Shown here piece by piece: positions 46,955-60,979 of a stretch of DNA of 64,000 nt; positions within the stretch are counted from its first letter, which is position 1; the number at the start of each line of letters is the position of its first letter. The position numbers and the translations under genes were made by a program. The notes beneath the pieces are model-generated. The model made no database searches. It was not told where the DNA came from and saw only the letters and a program-made list of their open reading frames with translations. Source of the stretch: Fasciolopsis buskii (taxonomy: Eukaryota; Platyhelminthes; Trematoda; Plagiorchiida; Fasciolidae); NCBI GenBank assembly GCA_008360955.1, contig LUCM01002882.1:154973-218972 (forward strand), written 5' to 3'.

Positions 46955-49900
46955 GCTATTATATAGAGATTTGGTGATAAACTAAGGGTTAGTGACACTT
47001 AAAAGCAATCACGAATTTGCCACAGGGTTTCAGATCAGGTAAACAAGTCCGATACTCTGTTTGGCTGTTTAGTCAGCTGTTTGGGTCAACACTGGGATAG
47101 CAAAATAATTTTTCTAACTGACAGTCCGAAAGTCTACTGCGACTAAAAATTCCAGTCATCGCCTGCTGATATGGATTCCCGGTTGGTTGCTTCGGTTTCT
47201 GCAATCATTAAATTCGCACCAGAGTGCTCTGTTCGCGGTTGCGACTTCAAGGCACAATCTACCTAAAACAGAAATGAGAACCGGAAAAGGTGAAAGACTA
47301 AAATAATACGTGGAAGAAATACATATGAGGAAGACCTTAAACGTAAAAACACCACTGACTGCTGCACCAAGTCATAACACATGGTGCCGTCGACGATCTT
47401 TTAGGGTGACCTTGTGGACGCTCACCGAATGCCACGCCGACACCTTAGGTGCTTCGAGTCGGTGAATTCAATCGAGCCTCCCGTATGCACGAAGACAATG
47501 TATGCTGTTCGAACACTCACCTTGTTCTTGAAGAGTAAGAACTGGGTGAAACTGATAGATTTATATACTTGAGCAGTTGCATCTCACTGGGTGGACACTT
47601 ATCGCTTTGGTCGGTAACTGAAAATGAATACGGTCTGACCGGGCTAGTGTTCGCTTACAGATGAGGAGGGATAAAATTTGTTGTCATCCTCCACCTTGTC
47701 ACAGCATCCATAATAATGATGATGGAAATGAGATTCTCGAAAAAATCTCTGGGTGCCGCAAAGATAATATGGAATGGCGTTGACATGTCCATAAAAAACT
47801 AGACTAAGGAGAACAAAGGATTCTCACTAGTAATCCGAATGTATGGGTGACTCAGATTCTTGGGCTTTTGTTATATATGTAAGTAGCAAGTGACGATGGG
47901 CAGTCCAATCTAGAAACGTTCCCATGGCTTTTGGTTGCACGAAGTCTGGGGTTAAAAACATCAGGCCGTTGGGCCTTTGAAACAAGGTAACAAACGGTTT
48001 TCTTCTGCAAAATTTCATTTTAGGAATCAAGGTTTTCCTGTTGTTCACTAGCCACTAGGTTCCGTTTAGCCGCTCCGACACGTTCCCGGTGTACAGGTAG
48101 CGCGTACGGCCACATTCGTGGTGAAATTTCGCGCTTAGTAACGTGACTCATTAATTTATTCTTGTGAAAATTTCCTACTGGAATGAAACGGAAGACAGAC
48201 AGAACTTGTGCCAAATTAATGAATACGGATTCATTGGTTTGAATCATTTTCATATCATCTTTAGGAGAAAAGGCTTAAGGTTTATGACAAGATCAGTGAA
48301 AAGCACTTTTCCCAGAAAACAAAATGTCAGATTCCGGGGACACCGATTAATGTTGCTAGTATGTGCGAGGACACAAACAAACCAGATCCGTGTTGTCCAT
48401 TTGAAGAGCATAATTAAGACTATAAAATATACGGCAAACCTCTTAACATCGATCTTGCTATTCGGATTATACTTATTTTTCTGCCAAGAATATTTTGTCA
48501 AGTTGTTCTGACGGGCAAGTATAACGGGATTCCTTTATTTACATCCCCACAGTCTATCGCATACGCTAAGTTGAGTTTCATGGTTTTGGACATTCAGTTA
48601 AAGATCAGGCCTACAATTCATAGGCACCCAAAAGGTACCCATCTTGGTAGAGAGTTGCTGTCAGCTAAAGCTCACTCGAAGGAAAGCTTGCACCGAATAT
48701 TTGCCTGCAAACGTGCGATCCCATTAACAGCATACCTGCTTTAGCCTCTCAGAATGAACCTGAATATATCGGGGCTACTTTGCCTCAAGAGCGCTGGTTT
48801 AGTGTTGACCCTACAGCTCATCCCGGTGAACACGAGGTTTTTAGGGGCACTCATCCATTTGTGCTGAGAAACAGAGGAGGTGATGTGCTAACATTCGTAC
48901 AAATCTCGCCTCCTACTCTGTTTTAACACTTCAAAAATTGACTGTACCTCTATCCTTTTTATCTTGGTCTATTTCGTTACTTTCTGATTGCATTGTACAT
49001 GTAGCACCTAATACCTAAGATCGTGATTTTAAACAATTTACTGATGAATTCTCTAGCAATCTGATTATTCATATTAACCATTCTTTTTGTGTCGTCGCTG
49101 ATGAGTCTATCAAATCCCAAACCTCTTTTTATCAGCTCTTACTTTCTGTGATCATGTACAGTTTGCTGCAGGCAACAGTGCTTTCTTTGCTCCAACTTTG
49201 GTTAGCTACGCCAACATTTTTTCGGCTTTTAAGCAAGTTCCCAGTGGAATGTCTGGTTAGAACGCTTTACTTCTACTCCGCAAGGTTTATTGAGAAATTA
49301 GATCGTTAATCTAATCTGCATTTCCCACTCGGACTGTGACCAGGCGTGTTTGTTCCCACGAGAACCTGAACACGCTAACTGACCTCGTAGATTCTAGTGA
49401 CTTTGTCATTCGCCTCCATGGCGGATTACTACACTGCGAACATCCGATTGATGATCTTAACTTCTGCCAGGACGTCTGTTGCCCCTTTGAGACATTGCAT
49501 CAGAAGTGATAGATTCTTATCGCCCCGGTTCAAGTGGTTATATCGAATTAACGGAGAGGTGCTCAAGAATGTTTTGGGCTAAACAGACAAACAAATCAGG
49601 ACTGCTAATAAAACTGAGGTTAGATTACAGAGCACACCGTGGACACCCCCTTGGTAGCCAGACTGTCTGCGAGATTTAAGAAGTTCCGAAACAGTGATGC
49701 ATCTCAGACCCAGTATCCAGTCCTGAGACCAGAGAACTAAGTCATCAGTTCTGAATAAGCTCTGGCCAACAGTTTATTACGCAATCCACTTGTTCCTTTT
49801 AATGGACTCACTCTGTTTTCCTAAGACTTAATCTAGACACCTTATTGGAAATTAAGCATAGTAAGTCACACGAACCAGAACTAGTTTAGCACTTATTATC

Positions 49901-52900
49901 AAAATTTGGGATTTTCGTTTTTTTGGCCCCATTATCCAAACCTCCCATATGTGTCTAGTGATCGAAGTAACCCCCGTTCACGTGATTCCGGCATTCAACT
50001 GCTTATTATATGACCCTGGAGACAATATCTTTACACAATACCACGGCATCATGCGCATGAACCGAGTGTATGGATTGCACCCGCGAATTAGGACAGACAT
50101 TTATTTTGAATTCAAATATATCAGTATGTCATGTGCTATATTAGGAGCATTCTGTTTATTGTGAGATCTTAAGGACACTGGAACACGTAGCTTGATCATA
50201 TTCAGTAAGACGGCTCTGCTGAGAACATTTTGCATGTGGTAACCAAGCGAGATCAGGTTGTGGATGTTGGCTGGGGAAGGCCACCCATGAACTGGATCAG
50301 AATACCGTTTGTGAATAAGTAATAAATGAATTAACATCCAGTAGAATTTTATTCGACTTAAATCTCGAATACGTACTCTACTGTTCGAGAATGGATCTCA
50401 ATGTATTCTTCCAGCAAGTGAATGATTTACTTTCTGTCGTCCGTGGTTCTTGCAAGATGCTAAACTCACTCCATAAAATTTCGCAATTTTTCGGTTTCCA
50501 TAGCTTTTGTTGGGCCCTGATTTTCTCCTGGAACGAAACCAGCCAATTGCCCGGTCGCCCCAATACCAAATGTCACTATCCTACAAGTTAAAGTATCACT
50601 GAAATCTATAAACAACGGAGCCTTCTCGTAAGGTTCTGATGGCTGAGCACAACGCTTAGATTGCACATGTTTCATCACCGGTCCAGAGGACAACATCAGA
50701 GCGTGTGCCCTTAGTCTTGATCACTGACCGTCTCAACGACCCTAACTTCGCAACTACACGTTTGGTTCACTACTTGGGCCATGGAAATTTGACTTTTGAC
50801 CCTAGTGGAACGGTGATCAAAAACCTACAATCTAAACGTCATGTGGAGCTTCACACTGCACGACATTTTGCGTGAATGAAGACTGGGCTATTTCGTTGCT
50901 TGAATGATGATAATTAGATGGGCCACCGACTGAATTATTTGGGACTTTCAGTGAGATTACCTGTTTAGTGACGATTAAAGTACAACAACTATTATCAAGA
51001 ACAGTTTACGCCAAAGCCCTTAGGGTCCACTCCACTAACGGAGAAGCGCATCATATATCCTCAGTAGATTAGGCGCAGTAACAAGCCAGGAGATAACAAG
51101 TTGCCCACATTCAACAAAATGATCAGTGTTTGATATTCGGATCGCTGACCTTTCATGTGAAGAGCATCCATTTCTCTTGACCACATCTGTAGGAGCAGTT
51201 TCAGTTTGGGACTCGCGATGAAAAATTTGCAAAGGCGATTTTTGGACCTAACGATTTTCGAAGAAAAACAGACGCAGTCTTCACATATTAGAAATTTGGC
51301 TCACTAAGTACTCCCCAAAATACTGGAAAACCATATAGAATTGTTTATCTTCCGAATTAACAATGCAGTACAGTATCCAGTATATTTCAGTCACACAGTT
51401 GTTGCATCGTCATCTGAAGGCCACGGGCCAGTCAACCGACGATCCAGATAGAAATCCGACTGCGATACTTTGGGTTATCCGGTGATTGAGTTTTATGTCG
51501 AAAACCCTCGTTCATGGAAGTTGAAGGCATTCATCCCATTTTGATAGCAGTATCTTCTAGTCAGTATGAGGCAAAGGTCGACGTGAGTCACTAACTTGTA
51601 TTGGTAGGATCTCAATGGACACCCGCCTACGTTCCATGTTGTTCTTTACTCATTTGCCTGATGGTTGAGCTATTTGTTGGATTTTCGAGTCGTTTCCGTG
51701 TGATTGCCCCTTCAAGGGAACATCCAGTCCGTTCCATTCTGTTCTGTGACTACGTGACTTGAAGACCCAACATCAGTGCGTGTTAGTGTCCTACTAGGCG
51801 GCGGGCTTTGTGTTATTTTGCATCTGGGGATTCCGCGACCCCTTTCATTGTGTAGGGCACACAGACGCTTAGTGCAGCTTCTGTTCCTGCAATATTGCGC
51901 CCGAACGTGTCAGTGTTATTGTACTCTTTTGTGTCCTGTCTAGCATTGACTTCTTGCGATTAGTAAAACCGGGAAACGCAGCAGATACATCAGAAATATG
52001 CATTAGAATTTCACAAGAAAAAAGTCAGTGTTCGCAGCCTATGCCTCGACTGTCTTTGATAACAATTTGCACGAATAGAACACGTCGTCAATGATAAACC
52101 GATTCACGAATAATATACGTTTCCATCCGTGTGCCAATTTTCATGATACCAGATATAGTGCAGCAAAAAACCGGAGTCAAATAGGCTAGTTAGAGTACTA
52201 TTTCGAGTCCTAGATAGCTCAGTTACAGCATAGCCGATTGGCGAAGATTTTTTCTGATGTAGTAGTAGCTGAAGTTCTGAGCTCTCGGAATATCGAGGGA
52301 ATGAGAAATCGTAACGAAATGATGGCTGAATTTGTTACATGAACATAGAAACTGGTGAATTTACGGTGGCGTAACTGAACAACATAAGCACTGCAACGTG
52401 TCTGTTCACAAGTCAGCTGCACATAGCACGTTTGTGCAGACTATCAAAACTTTTCACGCGGCGACAGAAAGTGATTTCTCAATTTGTTTATCAGCACATC
52501 ATAAAATGTCAATGAGTGTTAGATGAACAGCAATGACGGCGTGTGGTTTCCCGCTGTGAACACCATGGGACGAAAATGGTATTTGTTTTCCACTTCATCG
52601 CTCAAGACATCAGTAATCGATTTCTTTGAAAAATGCCCACCTACAAACATTTGCATTCTTTTTTCGAATCAACTTATTAAACGGCTGCGTATGCCACCAG
52701 TACCACTGTCTAGTAGTGCACTTCTAGTGGGGCAAAATCCCTGAACGGTAAATTAGTATTATTTCTCTCGGAATTGATCGCATAATCAATCGGTTTTATG
52801 ACGAGGTGAAACTCAAATATTTTCAGGAAGGTTTTTCACAATTTCGGACAGGCTTAGAAATGGTAATTCACGTCAGGAACAAACCGACCATGGCCTTTCT

Positions 52901-55900
52901 AATGAATGTCCAGTCAGTGTTGTCTGAACTGATTAGTCTAGCCAAAATTTTTATGAATTCAAATCATCTCGGATAATAGGTGCAAAAAGATTTGACGTAT
53001 TGAATGCTGGCTGGTGATAAAATTGCTTTCATTCAATCCTTTCCCATTTTTCATAAGTGATGTTCCGTTCAATCCGCTGACCGGCTTTTTCACCAGATGA
53101 TCGTCTCTGACCGCCATCGGTTCAACCCAAACTTAAAACATTTCTTGTCACAGTAACTAATAGTCGAAGCAATAACCCATCATGGTATTCACGACTTCCT
53201 CTTAGTTAATGTTGTCAGGGCGATTGAGAGTGACGTTAAACATTTGCTACATCCACATAAAATGGACTAATGATTCATTTTGAAAGATGCGGTATAACTG
53301 AACACATTGGAATGACGTCCTTCAGTAAAATAAGAAAATTACAGGTGGCTAAATACTTGATAAAATAATGCCACATTTGAACTTGATGGTTTCATTTATT
53401 CCACTGTTTTAAAGAGGAAAATACGATTTTATATCAACGCAGTCGTGTGTTACCGAAATTCGGGTGTTTTCAATAGATAGCTGTCTTATACCCTGTAACG
53501 TAGGATATTATTGCAATTGGGAAGGCGAATAAATTCACACGCTAACCGTCCAAATTGGGGGTAGAGCTGGTTACATACCAATCAAAGTACCCGCTAAACT
53601 CAATCTGTTGTTATATCAGCGGCGGAAAAGCGTATTGTCTAGCAACTTTAACAATCATTAGTTATACGTACACAAACCCACAGGGAATTCGCCGTGGATA
53701 CCTAAGTTCGACACAAGGACCTGACTTGGTAGGGAACGACTCGGGAATACCAAGAAACAGACTAAAAATACGCCCAACTTTACTCAATCAGAACAGATCA
53801 CTTTCCTAAAAAGAAAAATATGTCGTCCGAGCATCCCGTACAGCATCGCAAAACAAGATACGACTGATTTTTGTTAAAAGCTAAAGTAGAATACGCTCAC
53901 CGCAACAATCCAGTTAGGGGGTGGATGATCTCCGGAACGCAAAAGAAATACCTACAGACCCACGAATTTCTCAAAGGACCAACTTTGCTAAGCAGTTGAT
54001 TTTGGAGAATTTTTCCTATTTTGTAAGGAGTCAAGGTAGAACCTTATACAAAACACTCTTCTGCATTCGCAGTGTTTATCGCTGATCTTATTAGTGCATC
54101 TGTTTGAGTCTAACTTCTTAATTTCATGAAATTGGGGTTGGGAACAAAGTGTTGTCAGTCAACTGAATTCCGTAATTACGACTGAATACTCGTTCTTCGA
54201 ATAACAATGGACGTCTACTGCTGTCTTGGGAATGCTTATCAATGACAGCCAAAATATTGACCCATTACTGCATTCGCCGATAATACTGTTTTTTATACAC
54301 GCATACTTCCATTGAAAAGGCTTAATGCGCAGAGCACTGTCGTATACGTATAGTTGTTCTGTCAGAAGACGCTGACAGCATATCAGTGTGAACACAGTTC
54401 CTGTCTCATTTCGGGTAATTCACAAAGACGCTCTCCATCGAGGTACGTCCTCTATATAGCGCTGAATCTGTCGGAAGTGATTTTGATCAGACGCCACCTG
54501 GATGTGCAAACTGGAGCCAGAACTCGATTTACTTTAAATATTACCATTTCGGTTGACTTGTCCAGATAGTACTTGTTTCTAATCAGCCATTTCTTCAGCC
54601 ACCCACGTGATTACACACGGAATTACAATTAGTTCATCAGCCTCAAGTCAAGTGAAGGTTTCTGCATTTGTCCAACCCCCTGTTTGAATGGAACACGCGT
54701 ACTTCTGCACTCAACACCGATCAGACAAACCGACCTGTCATCTGATCAGCCGAATACAAACCCCGGAGACCATAACGATGGAAATCACTCAAGAAGAAAA
54801 CTGATCAAAATGAATAGCCCAATGTTTGTCCCATGAAATTGTTCATTCATCCCGCTGAACACTTAAGATTGCAACTGATAGACTACCTAATTAAAAATTC
54901 GTCAAATTCTGAATAAATGACATTAAGTTTGATAAAATTGGGCTGCCGCAGAACCAAAATTTGGTCAAAATGACCAGCTTGATGTTTTACAGCCAATGTG
55001 CCGTTTGCTTTTCTGCGATCTAAAACGCTAAGTAGCGCAGACACATGATCGCTATAGTTGGGATACATGCACAAAAGCTAACTGCCTCGAAGTCAATAGA
55101 CTCGGTTGAGTAGGAAGTTTTTGTATCTCGTGGTGGGATACATTTCCAGTGGCCTCAGATTTCTGCAAAGTTGTGAAGGCTCGCGACGCGTGATATGCCT
55201 GGCAGGTAACTATATTTGTGTGTGATTGACAAAGGATATGAGGTCAACATTGACAAATGAATTTGATCGCAGGTATGAGAACGAGCGCCATCATGAACTT
55301 CACGATGAACCGAGGGATCCTGGAATCATACCCATAACATCAATTCAATGTTAGCAGTTTGGCACAAAAACCGACTCGATGGACGCTTTTAACTATCTTC
55401 CAAGTTGACGCTACCGAAAGATGTAACAGTACTCATTATAAGTTTTCGATAGTTTTTTGTGGCAGCGAACGCACCTCGTCCAAAAATAGTAAACTCAAAT
55501 TTAGGCTCATCAAAATCTTGCTGGGTCCAATCGCCTATTCAAGAAATGAAAAGCCGAACGAACGACACTCGTCTTCGCGGAAGTCCACGATATTGGACAA
55601 TATTTTCGTGATAATGGGTATCCCAGAGAAATAAGGATCCCGACAGGTTTCGCTGTGAATGATCATACCTCACATCTGGTCGTACATCATCACCCTAAAA
55701 TCTCATACGTTTTCCAGGGTTTATGTCAGTGCCATGCGTGACAATTGCGAACGTGTTACATTCACTTGAAAGCCTGCTCCGATTCAAGACTGTTAATATC
55801 CGGCGTTCGTTATTCTCATTTTAACTGTTGTTGATCCCATTATTAATGCTTAAATACACTTTCTGCAATTGCTGGTTGGCCACAAGACTTAATGACAGTC

Positions 55901-56120
55901 AGTTTGGGCAGGTTGTAATGTTTTGGTACAGCGCAAACAATGTTTTAATAATACTAGGAATTATATCATGTGACATTCGCTGCACTTTCCCAAGAAGTCT
56001 ACCTCTTGATGAAACAAATGAGTAAAATGATAATCATAATAAGCCTGTTTATTTTTACTTTTGTGTGCCAAAGTTTTGGAGGATTCGGTAATCAGATGAG
56101 TGTGTAAATCAGAAAGTGCG
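46955..56120. other. Unassigned non-coding stretch
   Basis: About 9 kb with no confident gene, RNA or element. The frame 48164-48511 (plus, 115 codons) ends in a hydrophobic segment but has no known domain. The stretch 49380-49700 has LINE-linker-like words (PLVARLSARFKKFRNS) without catalytic motifs. Other frames are short and overlapping. Confidence 0.4.
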
Positions 56121-56125
56121 AAGTC

Positions 56126-56159
56126 ATATATACATATATGTATATATTTATATATATAT
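56126..56159. repeat. TA-rich microsatellite
   Basis: An interrupted ATAT/TACATA run, directly followed by copy 2 of the unnamed repeat. Confidence 0.88.
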
Positions 56160-56790
56160 CTATGACAAACTTGTGTAGAGACCCCTTGTCATCGGAACCA
56201 AGATGAAGAACGAAGATAATTAGAGAAGAAAAGGAAGAAAATGAAAAAAAAACATGGTGTGGAGTTCACCACAAAAGATAATAATTCCATCCTCCACCTC
56301 CACATCTTTGGTCCTCCACCAGGATCCATGGTTTGTCAGTTGGCTGTATACTGCCCGATTGACCCCTAAACCGAAGCGAAGAGTGGACTTAGGGGACCCT
56401 GCCTTAGACTTTAATCAAACGGTCCAATTTGGGGAGGTAGGACTATTTTAGGATCCCGTAACCAACTGGGAACCGGCGACTGATGGCCCAGTCCATACAC
56501 ATTTCGGGTGGGTTTAGACATCCTGAGTGCACAGTACACCTCACCTCCACAGATGCCAGTGGGCTTATAGTCGTATACCTAATTTGCCGTCCGTGGTTGG
56601 TTTGAAATCAGGGCTTAGCCAAATCCCATAGAATAACTATTAAAAACCAGTCAACACGGTAAAGAACGCCCGGGATTTGTTTTCTTCCACGAACTTATGT
56701 GGGAACGCTTCCGCCAAGAGAAAGCAGTATGACATGATCATTACGGTCCTTAAGACATGCGCTCCCAACCATGCCGAAGCATTTCGAGAA
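56160..56790 (+). repeat. Unnamed interspersed repeat, copy 2
   Basis: Partner of 39894-40460 in the same orientation: an A/G-rich start, TGTGGAGTTCACCAC, CACCAGGATCCATGG, AACTGGGAACCGGCGACT, TAGACATCCTGAGTGC, CACCTC.CC, and CCATGCCGAAGCA at about 56770. Divergence is high, with indels, and no open frame is shared by the copies. Confidence 0.58.
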
Positions 56791-56799
56791 TTCTGTCCA

Positions 56800-57755
56800 A
56801 ATGGACTACAACAGGGAACACCCAACACCCTATACCAAAGCAGATCAATTACGAAGCCCAATTTTTGGGCTACGACTTTCGAAAGACGATTAAAATGCAG
56901 AAAATGTCTTCTTAATGATTAATCTAAAGATTACCTGCAACAACCAACCGTTTTGATGTGTAATTATCGCCTATTATGACGGAAAGAGCTATATCAATTG
57001 CACCAGTCAACATCCAATTGATACTTGAACAGGAATGTCATCAATTTTGATGGCAACTAGTTTCAGGTAGTGTTTTAGTCAGCCGAAAAATTTACATTTT
57101 CCATTCGGATTTCTTTGGGAAAATGCCTCAAGGAATTACCACGAGACATCTCACACAAGGAAGGCAACAATTCTTAAATAGAGATCGGAACGGAACAGCC
57201 AGTGTTCCCGAAACTAACCAAGTTTAGATGACTGGTTGGATTGTGGACATGAAGTACTAAATCGCACGATGAGTTATTGGAGTTAAAGTCGGCCACAAGG
57301 CCTGTGCACGCACTGACCATCTACATCTCTTACATACCGATCAGCTAAACAGACATCTGGATAGAACCAGTGACGCAGAAATGCACACTTGCTGCTGTTT
57401 TTGTGTTCGTGTTACCATAACTCCGAAGACAACTAGTGCGATTGCTTTGGGTTTAAAAATATTTTTGCATCAAATTCGAATGTTTCGTAAAAATGTGACC
57501 TTCAACAAGCAAAGCAAGGACAGCAGATTTTGGCTAGGACTCTTCGCATTGCAAGTGACTCATTATTTCTCCTGAATGATGACATTCCAGTGGACTGCTG
57601 CTCCGTTGAGTTGAAAACTCAGTGATCGAGTGTTGTCTGTGTGCACGTTCTATTATCCTACACGGCTCATACACGTATCGACTGTTGTTTCAGTGTTACA
57701 AGGCCAGAGTTGCTCATAGTGTATTGGCATACTAGCTAGTCAGTACGGCGCTGAC
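56800..57755. other. Unassigned stretch, perhaps part of a decayed DNA transposon
   Basis: No gene is recognised. On the minus strand near 57590-57620 a frame reads QLNGAAVHWNVII, faintly like the QQDGAP.H block of Tc1/mariner transposases and placed plausibly after the WSDET block at 57.87 kb. That is too weak to call alone. Confidence 0.35.
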
Positions 57756-57759
57756 AGTC

Positions 57760-57890
57760 CAAAGGTGTTTGTAAGATGGACCCCCGATGCATCTCTGCGT
57801 TGTCCACAGGCGTATTAATGCGCCGTACCACAGATAATGTGTTGTTTCGTCCGACCAAAACAACATGGAAATATGGAAGGAGTTGGAAAC
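57760..57890 (-). pseudogene. Possible Tc1/mariner-like transposase remnant, first Asp region
   Basis: On the minus strand the frame reads MLFWSDETTHYLWYGA and continues open for about 45 codons before a stop. The string WSDET resembles the first catalytic Asp block of Tc1/mariner transposases (v.fsDES or WsDE). There is no helix-turn-helix region or terminal inverted repeat in view. A C-terminal block of such a transposase lies about 850 bases away but on the other strand, so if both are real the element has been rearranged or there are two. Confidence 0.3.
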
Positions 57891-58714
57891 TTGATAAGGT
57901 GGAATAAGAAATTTGCGAGTGAACTGAGAAAAGTTCTTAGAAAATGCTCGTATGGAGGGATAACAAACAATGGTGCGACTTTTTCACATTTATGCTTCGC
58001 AAAACCTTTTTGAAGAATCGATATTTATGGTTAGGTTAGTCTTAGAAGCACAGCGTCCTCTATTAAACGACATGCGCCTATTAATCATATCATCAGGGTA
58101 AAATCAAACTTTACTGCATTAGCAGACATACGGTGATGAGATTCCTGGCTATTCTGAACCGTTTTGAAGCTATTTTTTTAAATTACGCCAAAGTAGTTTT
58201 GGAGTGAAATCGCGGATGCTCAGAATCATGCATAGCGCAACTTTAAAAGACCGGCAACCATATGTGTGCTCGGTAATACTGAGGTAATACAAAGCTATTC
58301 GCTGTACCTGAGGATGGTATCCTTCAATAGGCAACTAAAACATTCTACTCGCTCCTGATTTGCCATTCCAGAGGAAGATCAGAAAAAAGTACTGGAGCGT
58401 AAAGTTATAACTTGAATTCGGAAAACTAGCGGCTTACTTTCATCAAAGAGCAATACCATTGTTTTGAGCTGCATTTGACACATCTCATATGGCAACCGAT
58501 AGCACGAAGGACCGACTGAAGGTCTGACAAAACTCTAGAGTAGACCTGCCTGGACTTCATATCGGACTGCCAATGAGGCATAAATGACTTATGGAAACCT
58601 GTGTGGTGTATCACATGAGCGTTAAACTAGTGATTCTTTCTGAAATCTCACTTACGTTTCCCAATTTCTCATTTGAAAATGACTTTTCTGAACTCGGCCT
58701 GAAAGAGGTGTAGA

Positions 58715-58815
58715 ACCCGAACGCTGTATCGGAACATTACGACGACTGACTGGCCAGACTATAGTCCAGAAGTAAACCCTACTGAAAATTTCTGGGGTCA
58801 ACGAAGTAGCCCGAA
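58715..58815 (+). pseudogene. Tc1/mariner-like transposase C-terminal remnant
   Basis: The plus strand reads TLYRNITTTDWPDYSPEVNP and then TENFWGQRS before a stop. This matches the last catalytic block of Tc1/mariner transposases (DWPa.SPDlNPIEnlWg), where the third acidic residue sits, here within the SPEVNPTENFW context. No other transposase block is in frame nearby, so only a short tail of the gene survives. Retroelements do not carry this signature. Confidence 0.6.
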
Positions 58816-58937
58816 AGCAAAGTTGCGATAGGTGTACTCAATTTTGTGGCTACAGTTGTCACTCATTTGTCAGCCGAGATGTATGCGTCTGTTAGGCACG
58901 CGCGAGTGGTAGGAATGAAATGAAGTCAAATTTCTAT

Positions 58938-59140
58938 CCGTTTGGCTGGCCGTACCAATAAGGTTTTGTTCCATTTGCATTCCAGAGCATCATCAATCCA
59001 CCGAGCAACTAGAGAAGAACACAGAAGAGGATAGCGAGCAGTAAACGTTAAACCTTCTGAACAACTGTTTAAATTGACCGATCTTGATTTTTCTCGTTTC
59101 GATTACAATATGCATTTTTCCTGCTGCTTGTGCTCGTTGT
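58938..59140 (+). repeat. Repeat shared with 61888-62093, possible solo LTR
   Basis: It aligns in the same orientation with 61888-62093: TATCCG followed by TGGC and CC, TTCCATTT.C, GAGAA..CAGAA.A.GATAGC, AACTTGTTT.AA-like words, TTGATTTTT..TCGTTTCGATTA, ATGC, then CTGCT.CT.G. At the other copy it follows a gypsy-type integrase by about 90 bases, the place of a 3' LTR. Here no integrase precedes it, so a solo LTR is plausible. Boundaries are approximate. Confidence 0.5.
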
Positions 59141-59149
59141 AGTCCAGGT

Positions 59150-60970
59150 GTATCGATTCGTTATTGGTTCTTGGCATTTGACAGCCGGTGTTGCGGACAG
59201 GATGAGCCGTATACAGCCCCGTGCCTAAAAGATGAACTTTTCAGCGTCTGAACTCAGATCATGGCAACCGCTGTTGTGCCGACCCTTCTTGTGTAAACCC
59301 GGAGTCGAATTTGCTGCATAGGAAAATCAAGTTCCTATTTAGGTCGCCAGCTTAAGACCATAGAACTTCGGTTCATTTATTCTGCAGTTTATGGGAGAGA
59401 AAAAAGCCATTGTTTGTAACTTGGAAGTTGATGCAACTAGGCCAGTGCCCAAACTTTGTGCGACTTCTTTTTGGCTTGAAAATACCTCCAGGATACTGGG
59501 GGAGCGATTAACGACATCGAAACAGATGTCGCGATGGGCTGAGGATAAATTTTACTAAACGGTATTGGACATTCCGACGAAGGCCTACACTTGGAAAATT
59601 TTGTGCATAAAGTCAATGGAAGAGCTGTAATGGCTTTGAAATTTTCAAATTCTTAACTGTTGTCTCTGGAAAAGAATGGCCAAGAACATGTCACAAGCGT
59701 GTAATTCCGAACTATACCCAGTCCATACTCCCAAATCACTCCCACTTGTGGTTTGATCAGGTCAGGTGATTTGGTCAATAGTGTCGTGGGGATGCGATGA
59801 GCTTCAAAATTCAATGGATGAAAATTGATACACATGTTATAAGGGCACTAAAGAAAGCTTGGCAGAAACGCTGAATGTTGCCAAATAGGGAACTGCTAAC
59901 AACCATTTCAGCTCACGGTGTACGGGAGATCAATCACCCTGCAGAATTCTGACCCGTATGAACCGCGAGTGCGATTTCCGCGGTGTCCCAGGGCGAAAAG
60001 CACAGCACTGCGATCACAAATCATGGCTACGACCAACGAATCAACCGGATGGGGCAAATTTTGTTGTCCGTGCATGATTTTACTTTTAATGCCGATGAAT
60101 AAGCGTACACATACATTCAATCACTGGTCTGTAGATAGAGCTGGTGTACGGCTTTTTAACGGTACTGATGTCTCATTTACTCTGGCCAATGAGTTTTATT
60201 TCTAACGGTCGTTTTCTATTGGGAACTTCATCAAACGTGACCGCAGTCAAGGGTTATAGCTACCAGGGATAGAGTTAGCTTCAGGGCGGACAGCAATCCG
60301 CTTTTTTTGTGCAACAAGCTTCTAGGGTGGGGGGCGCATTTTTCTTAGGGAGTTTCCCGTCAAAATATTGCTAGGTAAATAAAATTCGAAGTTAGTGCAT
60401 TCAGCTCTAAACACCTCACGCACGAACAGGACGGGAGCAAAGTAGACCAGTGACCCAAGAGTGCTCGGCGATTGAAAGCCGTGATAACACATAGGAAGTC
60501 TCCATTATAAAGAAACTAGCGCATTTCTAACAGGCTTTTGCGATACTTTTGACTCTGGAGCACGTTTTCCGGGATGGACTGATGTGCACTAAAATGAAAT
60601 TGACAATGGTGACGATAAACCAACAGGACGATGTGCGCGGCGTCGTAGTTTGGCGCTGTAATTTGAGATGTGGCAGAGAAGGGAGCAGTACTCCCATACT
60701 CATCGTCGTGGTAGTCATTCATAATATTAGTTAAGAAATCTTACGGCAATCTGGGTCTTCGTGTAGACTATCGGGAATTAAAAGGAGACTCATTCCTGTT
60801 TCCAAACTTTCATGCCACGCTTAATGTTTTACGTGGTGACGGGTGACGGCTAAATCTTGAAGTAGCTACTGATAATGGAAAATTGAGATTAAACCATCAA
60901 ATATCAAGACCAAATGATGTAAGGAGTGTATCAAAAAATCGATGCGCCTTGTATTGGTTTTTAATTGTGA
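59150..60970. other. Unassigned non-coding stretch
   Basis: No recognised feature. Frames 59918-60205 (plus) and 60516-60722 (minus) have no motif and overlap other frames. Confidence 0.45.
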
Positions 60971-60979
60971 ACGATATAA

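Noticed and set aside
48164..48511. 115-codon frame with a hydrophobic C-terminus
   Set aside because: No recognisable domain, and a competing frame lies on the opposite strand (48250-48501). The hydrophobic end is not enough to call a gene.
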